Assembly: GCA_020201415.1 (NCBI GenBank) | Contig: JAIVGW010000260.1 | Location: 1 to 7,242, forward strand | DNA length: 7,242 bases | Direction of reading: 5' to 3' | Origin: Lentisphaerota bacterium | Lineage (GTDB): Bacteria > Verrucomicrobiota > Kiritimatiellia > JAAZAB01 | Shown: piece after piece, positions 1-5,659 of the stretch | Numbering within the stretch: position 1 is the first letter of the stretch | How the letters are laid out: each line of letters starts with the position of its first letter | The notes under the pieces: generated by a model | Databases searched by the model: none | What the model saw: the letters and a program-made list of their open reading frames with translations, nothing else | Told to the model about the DNA's origin: nothing | Program-made: the position numbers and the translations under genes

Positions 1-476
1 CCACCGCCGCCGCCGGCGGCAATGATATCACCTAATTGCGAGCCCGCGCCGGAGCCTCCACTAACTGAATTCGCCGCCGGCGCGCCGGCGCCGCCATCGC
101 CCACAAAGACCGGATAAGGCACGGGTGTCACGACCAGCCGTGGTTCCGCCGGTGCATTGCCGCCGGAAAGCTCGCCCGGCACCGACGAACGGTAACCGCC
201 GGCGCCACCGCCACCGGGAACGTGCGAGCTGTTGCCGGCGCCGCCGGCGCCGCCGGCCACGACCAGGTATTCGACTTCACCGCCCAGGCGCACATCCAGT
301 GCGGTGGCCCCGACATTGGTGAAAACATGGATGCGGTAACGCGTACCGCCGATTTCCTGCTCGTAAACCTGATCGCCCCCCAGGGCGTAAGTCTGAGAGG
401 CATTACTTTGGGCGGGCAGCAGCAAGAAGCCGGATAAAAGTGCAAGCGAAAACAAAATGGAATGAAAAGTGGGCAT
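1..476 (-). CDS. Secreted glycine-rich protein, 5' part (C-terminus off left edge)
   Basis: An open frame on the minus strand starts at ATG 476 and stays open to base 1, giving 158 residues with no stop. Residues 1-27 form a clear signal peptide: a hydrophobic core SILFSLALLSGFLLLPA followed by small residues (SNAS) suited to signal peptidase I. Residues 30-75 form a beta-rich lead ending in EVEYLVVAGGAGGAG, and the rest is Gly/Ala/Ser rich, with GGGGAGGYRSSVPGE and a terminal Gly run. This layout (a short beta domain, then YLVVAGG and a Gly-rich repeat) is known from exported glycine-rich surface proteins of PVC and related bacteria; their function is unknown, with a structural or adhesive role only guessed. 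An in-frame ATG at 527 would add 17 residues before the hydrophobic core. I prefer 476 because it gives a normal-length signal peptide and has GGAG about 12 bases upstream. The GC-rich GCC/GGC codon runs give many open shadow frames here. Confidence 0.85.
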   Translation of the reverse strand, partial: MPTFHSILFSLALLSGFLLLPAQSNASQTYALGGDQVYEQEIGGTRYRIHVFTNVGATALDVRLGGEVEYLVVAGGAGGAGNSSHVPGGGGAGGYRSSVPGELSGGNAPAEPRLVVTPVPYPVFVGDGGAGAPAANSVSGGSGAGSQLGDIIAAGGGG

Positions 477-537
477 CGAGACCCACGCTCCAGCTACGCT
501 GCCGCAGAGATGTCTTTTTGGCCTCATGATATCAAAA

Positions 538-553
538 TGTGACCTTTATCACA
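538..553. promoter_or_regulatory. CRP/FNR-family-like binding site
   Basis: TGTGA-N6-TCACA occurs here with both half-sites exact (spacer CCTTTA), preceded by an AAAA run at 534-537. It matches the E. coli CRP consensus half-sites. It is 62 bp upstream of the preferred start of the glycine-rich gene and about 100 bp past the end of the MBL-fold gene, so the glycine-rich gene is the likely target. A -10-like TATCAT lies on the minus strand at 526-531, but no -35 element is convincing, so activation versus repression cannot be decided. That a CRP-type regulator exists in this organism is inferred, not seen. Confidence 0.5.
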
Positions 554-651
554 CCAAGCCCAAGCATCTTTTCATCAGCATCATGATTGTAATAATTTAT
601 CATCAAGCTGCAAGCTCATATTTTGCAAATATTTCCCACTTGCCCGGCGAT

Positions 652-1545
652 TTACAAATCCATGCCGCGCCAGAATTCCGGCGCCGCGACCGTCACTCCC
701 GGAAGAAGATCATGCAGGCCATCCCTGATTAACCGGGCATGGCGTTCATCCCAATAGTCATACGGCTTGCGCACCACATTCCACAGATGCGTCAACCAGA
801 CATTGCAGCACGGTTTTAATGCCGCAACAAATCCGCAGAAATCCGCAAGCAGAGGCGGACGTGGATTACCGGCGGCCTTGCGGCCCAGCCAGACATGGGC
901 GACCAGGGTTTGCACACCACTGAAAACCGGCAGAGCCGCGGGATCGTAAGTCCGGGTGTCGCCGGGAAACAACAAGCTATGCCCGTCCCATTCCACAAAG
1001 TAGCCCGTTGCATCAATCCCGGCCCGGGGAGATCCCCGTTGCCAACCGTGCGCATACTCCCAATGCAATCCGGCAAAAGGCGTGATACGCATGCCCTGCA
1101 AATCCAACGGCACACCCGCTTCCGCCGGCGTTATCCGCTCCTGCGGCACGCCCGCCTCACACACTGGCACCAGCATATCGCCGGGCACAATCCAGCGGAT
1201 GGCGCTTCCGGCCAGCGCCGACCATAATTCAGGATCCATGTGGTCCCGGTGTCTATGGGTCAGCAAGATAAAATCCAGGCGGCTCAGGACCGCCGGATCC
1301 ACAGTGATCGCCTGCGGAACAAAACAGGTTAACATCACTGGGTCAACGGCCCAACGTGTTTCCATGGTGCGGGCAAGATAATTGGCCGGGCCCATCAGCC
1401 AAGCCGCGTCCCCGCCCCGGCCAGCCCAAGCTTCCGTCATGCTCCGCCAGCCGGCGGGCCAGGCCGCGGCAAGTTCAGCGCGCCGGCGGGCTATATCCTG
1501 TTCAGCAGGCCCGAATTTATCAGTTTTTGCAGTCAATGCATTCAC
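652..1545 (-). CDS. Metallo-beta-lactamase-fold hydrolase, UlaG-like (COG2220 type)
   Basis: This 297-residue frame carries the metal-binding signature T-H97-R-H99-R-D101-H102 (HxHxDH) after a hydrophobic strand (LDFILL). It also has the bridging aspartate in LLFPGDTRTYD (D196) and a late histidine in WLTHLW (H253). The early AVDPVML segment matches the strand ...DP.. that precedes the metal site in UlaG-like members. Known family members include L-ascorbate-6-phosphate lactonase and other metal-dependent hydrolases; no signal peptide is present, so it is probably cytoplasmic. I choose GTG at 1545 because it overlaps the esterase stop in GTGA, a usual form of translational coupling. A TTG at 1596 would add 17 residues and make a 55-bp overlap. 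It is the last gene of the minus-strand operon. Lactonase activity on a sugar lactone is an inference from fold and neighbours; the substrate is unknown. Confidence 0.85.
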   Translation of the reverse strand: MNALTAKTDKFGPAEQDIARRRAELAAAWPAGWRSMTEAWAGRGGDAAWLMGPANYLARTMETRWAVDPVMLTCFVPQAITVDPAVLSRLDFILLTHRHRDHMDPELWSALAGSAIRWIVPGDMLVPVCEAGVPQERITPAEAGVPLDLQGMRITPFAGLHWEYAHGWQRGSPRAGIDATGYFVEWDGHSLLFPGDTRTYDPAALPVFSGVQTLVAHVWLGRKAAGNPRPPLLADFCGFVAALKPCCNVWLTHLWNVVRKPYDYWDERHARLIRDGLHDLLPGVTVAAPEFWRGMDL

Positions 1546-2342
1546 AGAGTCAGCATGAAATTTACCATATCGTCCAAGGCTGCCCGCTGTTGCCAACGGG
1601 TCAGATCATAAAAGAAGCCATGCTCCACCCGCGGATAATTTTTTATCTCTACCCGGCGACCATGACACCGCATTTCCCCCGCAAATTCCTCAACCTGGGC
1701 ATGGGGGAACATGTGCTCATTTTCCGCTTCCATAAAAAACACCGGGCAGGTTTTTTCATCGACATATTCAATGGGTGAAAGCCGACGGAAAAGTTCGGGG
1801 TTATCCTCATAGCGTGCGCCGGCAATCTGCTGCATGCCCGCCCATATCCGGGGAAAGATATCGGGCCAGGGGGTAAAACACACCGGCGTGGACTGCAACA
1901 CCGCGCCGACCGGCGCCAGACAGGACATCTGCCCTTGCGGCTGGTCAGAGGGTGCAGACTCGCCGCAAGCGCCGGGCGCGGCCAGAGCCAGCAGAGCGGC
2001 GAGATGCGCGCCGGCTGATTCACCATACACGCAAACCCGTTCCGGCAGGCCGTGCTCCGCCAGTAATCCGCAAAAGGCCGCATAGGCCTCGCGGATGTCA
2101 GCCAGTTGATCGAGCGCCTTGACGCCCGTCAGGCGATAATCGGTAGTGGCGCAGACAAAACCGCGTTGCAAAAGGGCCTTGATCACGGCATGACCGCCCT
2201 CGCGATGGCCGGCGACCCACCCGCCGCCGTGGACCCAAAACACACTGACCTTTTGATTCGCGGAGGCAGGCCGCATGAAATCAAACACGCGCCCACGGAT
2301 CATCTCATCGTCAAGATAAACAGATTTGTAAGTATATGCCAT
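1542..2342 (-). CDS. Alpha/beta-hydrolase, carbohydrate esterase-like (HGGGW/GESAG)
   Basis: The 266-residue product has the hormone-sensitive-lipase/BD-FAE-like layout. The oxyanion motif HGGGW is at residues 38-42, the nucleophile elbow G-E-S109-A-G at 107-111, the segment FRRLSPIEYV before the last strands, and the catalytic histidine is H241 in VEHGF. The usual acid position (the Asp of a GDxDxxVP-type motif) aligns with E209 in FMEAENEHMFP, so the triad would be Ser-Glu-His rather than Ser-Asp-His. Family members remove acetyl or feruloyl groups from sugars, or act as small-ester lipases. There is no signal peptide. The ATG is supported by AGGAG 8 bases upstream. It starts 46 bp after the beta-helix gene ends and overlaps the MBL-fold gene by 4 bp, so all three are probably one transcript. 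The exact ester substrate is unknown. Confidence 0.9.
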   Translation of the reverse strand: MAYTYKSVYLDDEMIRGRVFDFMRPASANQKVSVFWVHGGGWVAGHREGGHAVIKALLQRGFVCATTDYRLTGVKALDQLADIREAYAAFCGLLAEHGLPERVCVYGESAGAHLAALLALAAPGACGESAPSDQPQGQMSCLAPVGAVLQSTPVCFTPWPDIFPRIWAGMQQIAGARYEDNPELFRRLSPIEYVDEKTCPVFFMEAENEHMFPHAQVEEFAGEMRCHGRRVEIKNYPRVEHGFFYDLTRWQQRAALDDMVNFMLTL

Positions 2343-2350
2343 TTTTTAAT

Positions 2351-2355
2351 CTCCT
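2351..2355 (-). promoter_or_regulatory. Ribosome binding site of the esterase gene
   Basis: On the minus strand AGGAG lies 8 bases before ATG 2342, inside the short gap behind the beta-helix gene. It is the strongest Shine-Dalgarno match in the operon and fixes the esterase start. Confidence 0.75.
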
Positions 2356-2388
2356 GTGCTGTCAATCGACGTCATCAGCCTGATGCAA

Positions 2389-3504
2389 TCAGCTCAACGG
2401 CCGCCCGTCGAACATTACATTTCGGCAGGCGATTTCCGGCGATATTTTTTGCAGCATGGTGGTGCAATCACCATATCCCCGCACATTCTGAATCACCGAA
2501 TCCTGCAATGGCGCTTCAAGACGTATGACCATCTGGCCCCGGGAAACAAGATTGTCCACATGCAGATTGAAAATCTCGCCCAGCAACGAAGGGCGCTCAT
2601 TGAAATAACGGTTGGTGCCGATCTTCAACAGGGCATTAATGCGCTTGGTATCCGGACCGGACACATCGATGATGTCACGGATGGTGATATTGTAGCACTT
2701 GATGCCATCGGCGGCACGCACCCCGACAATACCGTAGCCCCAGGCATTCCAGGCTTTGACATTCCGGATGGTCACATTATAAATATCATCATCGGGGCCG
2801 GGTTGACTCCCTCCGATCATGTTGGGCCTGGCGCCGGGCTTTCTGGGGGGCCTGGTCCTTTTGCTCCGCAAGCCGGTCAAGGCTACCACCTCATCCGTGC
2901 AAACGCCGGTGATGTTTTCAATAGTGATGTTATGGCAGCCCTTGCGCAGATTGATGCCATCCTGATTTGGACAAAAGCCCAGCTCTTTTTTGAAGTGCCG
3001 GCCGGTATTCAGAAAATCGATGTTTCCAAGGTAACCGTTTGCGCAGCCGTTCTCCATGGAGATGGACCAGTTGTGCGCCTCTTCAACCCGGAAGCCCGTC
3101 ATGCGGAAATTATCCACATTGTAAAAAAGGATGCCGATGGCCTCCCAGCCGTTCATGTCGCCATTCATGGAAAAATGCCCGCCAAAGCCGCCGCTGAAAA
3201 CCGCGTTACCGATTCCGATGATGTGAATGTTGCGATTGCCCTCCAGCGGTTGCCGGCTGGTTCCGGCATTGCGGATGAAATTGCACCGGGCATGAGGCGC
3301 CAGCTCTATCCGGCAATCTCGCAGGACCAGGGTGAAGTCCGATGGCAGCAGAATGGCCCGATCGATCTGCCAAAGCGGATGCCCGCTTATTTCGTTGACG
3401 CACGGAATTTCAATGGAACAAGCGCCTGTCTTAACGGCATGGGTGACAGCCTGCTCGATCCGGTCACTGTCGGAACCGCTCTTAAACTGGTTTGGTGTGA
3501 TCAT
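2389..3504 (-). CDS. Right-handed beta-helix protein, GH28/pectate-lyase-like
   Basis: The 371-residue product shows the repeating short-strand pattern of a parallel beta-helix: NIHIIG, NFRMTGF, NWSISM, NGYLGNIDF, NITIENITG, NVTIRNVK and NITIRDI recur every 22-30 residues. The opening FKSGSDSDRIEQAV resembles the usual N-terminal GDDTxAIQxAI cap of pectinase-fold proteins. Active-site-like residues of GH28 (polygalacturonase family) are partly kept: N180-Q-D182-G-I in place of NTDG, and T-D204-E205 in place of the DD pair. I see no GHG motif, and KIGTNR near 294 only loosely recalls the RIK motif. It may therefore be an active GH28 relative with altered specificity, a lyase, or an inactive relative. 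No signal peptide is visible, which suggests an intracellular role. It is the first gene of the operon; its start has only a weak upstream purine stretch. Confidence 0.85.
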   Translation of the reverse strand: MITPNQFKSGSDSDRIEQAVTHAVKTGACSIEIPCVNEISGHPLWQIDRAILLPSDFTLVLRDCRIELAPHARCNFIRNAGTSRQPLEGNRNIHIIGIGNAVFSGGFGGHFSMNGDMNGWEAIGILFYNVDNFRMTGFRVEEAHNWSISMENGCANGYLGNIDFLNTGRHFKKELGFCPNQDGINLRKGCHNITIENITGVCTDEVVALTGLRSKRTRPPRKPGARPNMIGGSQPGPDDDIYNVTIRNVKAWNAWGYGIVGVRAADGIKCYNITIRDIIDVSGPDTKRINALLKIGTNRYFNERPSLLGEIFNLHVDNLVSRGQMVIRLEAPLQDSVIQNVRGYGDCTTMLQKISPEIACRNVMFDGRPLS

Positions 3505-3542
3505 AATTGGCTACTTAATTTCCAGTTCTTTGAGCAAATTAG

Positions 3543-3569
3543 TCAAACAAATTTACGTAAGTTGTTTGA
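3543..3569. promoter_or_regulatory. Operator-like inverted repeat upstream of the beta-helix operon
   Basis: Exact 8-bp arms TCAAACAA (3543-3550) and TTGTTTGA (3562-3569) flank an 11-base spacer that contains the palindrome TTACGTAA (3553-3560). It lies 39 bp before ATG 3504. On the minus strand the arm nearest the gene contains TTGACT, a possible -35 element, though no good -10 follows at 17 bp. The position suits a transcription-factor site controlling the operon. The regulator is not in the window. Confidence 0.4.
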
Positions 3570-3593
3570 TCATGTCGTCGCTTGGATTGTGTG

Positions 3594-3615
3594 TGTTCAG
3601 ATGTTCAGTGTTCAG
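3594..3615. repeat. Three copies of TGTTCAG
   Basis: TGTTCAG occurs at 3594-3600, 3602-3608 and 3609-3615; the last two are directly adjacent and the first is one base apart. It is a short non-coding simple repeat; no function is evident. Confidence 0.75.
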
Positions 3616-3702
3616 TCCGGCCTCTGGGCCATTCCCAGATTTTTCGGGGGGCTGAATATCCAGTATCCAAAATAAATGCCCCCATCTCACTCGTTTCCCG
3701 TT

Positions 3703-3833
3703 CTCGTCGTGCGCTCTCGTTCACCGATTCCCTTGGGAAAGCCCATCGTCTGCTCATAGAGAGCCTTCGGACAGACTTATGATCAATGCATGGACACATT
3801 ACCTTACGCCGGTTGACGATAGCGTACGACGAG
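3703..3833. repeat. Imperfect 24-bp inverted repeat
   Basis: Arms at 3703-3726 and 3810-3833 match in 20 of 24 positions when one is reverse-complemented; the shared core is CTCGTCGTxCGCTxTCGT. An 83-bp interior separates them. The arms are rich in hexamer-like CTCGTT/ACGAGA units, typical of a low-complexity dispersed repeat. No transposase or target-site duplication is visible. Confidence 0.55.
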
Positions 3834-4055
3834 AGCGGATTACGATTCAGAAACAAGCGAAGCAGGCCAGAGTTACGCTCCATCATTCCATGATTCCATT
3901 TTATCAAGGTATGGTTTTGTAACAAAATCCCAATGCCGGCTCAAGGCTGATTATTATAGATGCGATGGTTGAGGATTGCCACTCGATACTTGACAATAAT
4001 GACAGGTTGTGCGATTTTCAGATCATGTTGCATCTAAGTGCGGATCATAGCCGGA

Positions 4056-4061
4056 TATAAT
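4056..4061 (+). promoter_or_regulatory. Possible -10 element of the PIG-L gene
   Basis: A perfect TATAAT lies 51 bp before ATG 4113, leaving a leader of about 45 bases. No good -35 hexamer is found 16-18 bp upstream (the position holds TCTAAG or similar). A consensus TTGACA at 3990-3995 has only GATTTT at the matching -10 distance. Either could be the real promoter, or an activator could be needed. Confidence 0.3.
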
Positions 4062-4112
4062 TTATTTACCGAAAAGCACAGGCTTAAAAAAAACAGGAAG
4101 GATCCTTTTAAT

Positions 4113-4973
4113 ATGAGGACATTACCAGACAGTATTCCGCAAACCGTCATGGCCATGGGCGCGCATGCCGATGACATTGAAATCGGGGTCGGCGGCACCC
4201 TGGCCAAGTACCACGCCCTGGGTTATAAAGTCGTTTATATAATGTCAACCAACAACATGTCCGGCTCGGTCTCAACTCTGGAAGCCGACAACAAGCGCGT
4301 CAACCGCAAGGAAGTCAATACGGACATGATGGCCCGCCGCAAACGCGAGTGCGCCGCCGCTGCCGCCGAACTGGGCACAACCCCCATCCACCTGGACTAC
4401 CCGCAGCGCCACTATACCGATGAAAACCTTGACCGGGTCGATCTGCGCTACGATACACCCCGGCCGGCCAGTGTCACCGGAGATGTGCCCTGCATCATTA
4501 CCGCCGGCGAGGAAAAAGAGCCCATAGAACGCATGACCAACCTGATTCTCGAACACAACCCCGAGCTCATCCTGACCAGCCCGCTGGCCACTTACAATCC
4601 CGAGCACTTCGGCACCACGCTGCTGGCAACCAACGGTTATTGGGAAGCCGTCAAGCGCGGCTATAAGGGCGGCCTGCTTTACTGGATGGAACCGCAGACA
4701 AGGTACGGTTCGGCCTATCTGCGCTGGGAGACGTTCGTCGACATTTCCCCGCAGCTCGACCGCAAGATGGAACTGATCGGCAAACATGCCTGCCAGATGC
4801 CCAACGCGCACCTGCCTACATTCGGGCATCGCATCCTGACCATGGAATACGGCAAGGCCTGCGGCTGTCTGGCCGCCGAATGCTTCATCTGGTGCAACCG
4901 CCCATCGCACGACGAGGGGCGGTTCCCCGCTTACGGCAGCCTGACTTTGGAGCTATATAAGAACGCCCGCTGA
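4113..4973 (+). CDS. PIG-L (LmbE-like) deacetylase family protein
   Basis: The 286-residue product opens with the family signature MGAHADDIEIGVGGTL (residues 15-30). The usual HPDD is HADD here, keeping H18, D20 (general base) and D21 plus E23. The second metal-site region is YNPEHFGTT with H165 as the expected zinc ligand. PIG-L enzymes are zinc-dependent and remove N-acetyl groups from amino-sugar conjugates; related proteins in carbohydrate loci are often uncharacterised. The start at 4113 is chosen over an in-frame ATG at 4038 because the signature then begins near the N-terminus as usual and a purine-rich AGGAAGGA (4095-4102) lies 10 bases upstream; the extra 25 residues of the longer form look non-coding. 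There is no signal peptide. It is divergent from the esterase operon and the same strand as the glycoside hydrolase downstream, 686 bp away, so probably not one transcript. The substrate is unknown. Confidence 0.88.
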   Translation: MRTLPDSIPQTVMAMGAHADDIEIGVGGTLAKYHALGYKVVYIMSTNNMSGSVSTLEADNKRVNRKEVNTDMMARRKRECAAAAAELGTTPIHLDYPQRHYTDENLDRVDLRYDTPRPASVTGDVPCIITAGEEKEPIERMTNLILEHNPELILTSPLATYNPEHFGTTLLATNGYWEAVKRGYKGGLLYWMEPQTRYGSAYLRWETFVDISPQLDRKMELIGKHACQMPNAHLPTFGHRILTMEYGKACGCLAAECFIWCNRPSHDEGRFPAYGSLTLELYKNAR

Positions 4974-5123
4974 GCCTGGGCCTTCAAGACAGCAGCTAAG
5001 CGAGCGTTTTAGGGGACCACAGGAGGGGCTTAATTCTGGGGGTCTTCCGTAGAATTTATGGGTGGAGTTGACCGCTTATGACACCACGAACCGACCATCC
5101 GAGCCGGATCGTTGGAAGCGAAT

Positions 5124-5335
5124 CGGGTAAGGGTATCCGAGTAAGGGTGGCGGTTAGGTGTGTGCGTTTAAGAGTCCATTGCTCTGCGTCAATCATATGT
5201 CATCGCCTTTGACTCTGATAAACGATTAGCTTCTCATGCCCAAATGGCTGTGCCATGGCTGCAACTTCTTGCTATCAACACTTCAGCGCACCCTTACCCG
5301 CCCTGCCGCCACCCTTACTCGGATACCCTTACCCG
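5124..5335. repeat. Exact 30-bp inverted repeat with 152-bp interior
   Basis: The arm at 5124-5153 (beginning CGGGTAAGGGTATCC) is the exact reverse complement of 5306-5335 over 30 bases. The interior of 152 bp holds the truncated S23-like frame. The arms themselves contain two GTAAGGGT units, and a further GGGTAAGGGTG sits just inside the right arm. No target-site duplication is seen directly outside the arms. It may be a miniature mobile element, or two inverted copies of a dispersed repeat. Confidence 0.75.
5200..5256 (-). pseudogene. Possible remnant of a four-helix-bundle (S23-like) protein gene
   Basis: From ATG 5256 the minus strand reads MAQPFGHEKLIVYQ and then stops after four unrelated codons (TGA 5200-5202). 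The motif with FGHEKLIVYQ resembles the opening of four-helix-bundle proteins of the 23S rRNA intervening-sequence family, which usually run about 110-130 residues. Only the first 14 residues fit; no continuation is seen in the other frames before the left repeat arm. The resemblance is from memory of the family and is short, so it could be chance. The frame sits between the two arms of the exact inverted repeat. Confidence 0.4.
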
Positions 5336-5410
5336 CCCCGTATACACGGTCTCCGGCCGTCAAATTCAGATTTCCTGAGGCGGGCGGAAAATGACTTGGC
5401 ACATTTTTGA

Positions 5411-5432
5411 CCGGTTTGGCGGACCAAACCGG
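5411..5432. repeat. Perfect 9-bp hairpin CCGGTTTGG/CCAAACCGG
   Basis: CCGGTTTGG (5411-5419), loop CGGA, and CCAAACCGG (5424-5432) form a perfect stem. No T-run follows on either strand (plus continues CCAGAAAC, minus TCAAAAATG), so it is not a canonical intrinsic terminator. It may be a factor-binding palindrome or a transcript-end structure. Confidence 0.5.
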
Positions 5433-5557
5433 CCAGAAACGGGACGAGGGCGCCCAGGCGCCTACCATGTCCAGAATGACGGCAACCTGATTATTGAACC
5501 GATATGCTCCGTACAGATGCAGGAGAGGAACGACGCCTAAATCGCTTTTGGATTGCT

Positions 5558-5586
5558 TTGACATCTCAGCATGAATATTGTTAGAT
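5558..5586 (+). promoter_or_regulatory. Possible sigma-70-type promoter of the GH106-like gene
   Basis: A consensus -35 TTGACA (5558-5563) is followed after exactly 17 bp by TTAGAT (5581-5586), a weak 3-of-6 match to TATAAT. Transcription would begin near 5593, about 67 bases before ATG 5660. The good -35 and right spacing support it; the poor -10 keeps it tentative. Confidence 0.35.
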
Positions 5587-5659
5587 CAACAAAAATGGCG
5601 ACAAGCATTTAGATCACCGACAATCTGGCCGGCAACATTCAAAAAAAGGGACATAAAAA

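Larger units (their letters stand above)
3505..4112. other. Divergent intergenic region (608 bp) with repeats
   Basis: This gap separates the minus-strand operon from the plus-strand PIG-L gene and must hold promoters for both. It contains an operator-like inverted repeat (3543-3569), three TGTTCAG units (3594-3615), an imperfect 24-bp inverted repeat (3703-3726 and 3810-3833), two near-identical 8-bp units CATCATTC/CATGATTC (3881-3896), a short palindrome TTTTGTAACAAAA (3915-3927), and TTGACA (3990-3995) and TATAAT (4056-4061) hexamers. I see no convincing gene: the longest minus frame (3605-3925) has no family resemblance and is rich in Arg/Ser from the repeats. Confidence 0.7.
4974..5659. 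other. Intergenic repeat island (686 bp)
   Basis: No complete gene is supported here. The stretch holds an exact 30-bp inverted repeat (5124-5153 and 5306-5335), a short truncated frame resembling an S23-type protein start (5256 to 5200, minus), a third partial GGGTAAGGGTG copy near 5290-5300 on the minus strand, a 9-bp hairpin (5411-5432), and a possible promoter at 5558-5586. A 93-codon minus frame (5283-5564) lacks a ribosome binding site and ends in Arg/Val repeats read from the inverted-repeat arm, so I do not call it. No clear terminator follows the PIG-L gene. Confidence 0.65.

Noticed and set aside
230..260. Strong GC-rich palindromes of GCCGGCGCC type that could be a hairpin
   Set aside because: They arise from runs of GGC/GCC glycine and alanine codons in the glycine-rich gene.
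618..632. ATATTT/AAATAT hairpin just after the MBL-fold gene as a terminator
   Set aside because: The stem is six A/T pairs only, with no GC core and no T-run on the minus strand.
2356..3675. A 439-codon plus-strand open frame opposite the beta-helix gene
   Set aside because: It mirrors the minus-strand beta-helix gene, has no recognisable domain, and the minus frame has clear beta-helix repeats and operon context.
3605..3925. A 106-codon minus-strand open frame in the divergent intergenic region
   Set aside because: It crosses both arms of the imperfect inverted repeat, has no ribosome binding site or domain, and its composition follows the repeats.
4272..4910. A 212-codon minus-strand open frame inside the PIG-L gene
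   Set aside because: It is the complement of a well-supported deacetylase gene with canonical motifs on the plus strand.
5053..5082. Plus-strand reading EFMGGVDRL, recalling the MGGVD motif of piggyBac-type transposases
   Set aside because: Only nine residues match before a stop and nothing upstream or downstream continues a transposase; chance is more likely.
5283..5564. A 93-codon minus-strand open frame between the PIG-L and GH106-like genes
   Set aside because: There is no ribosome binding site before its ATG, no family resemblance, and its end is read from the inverted-repeat arm.
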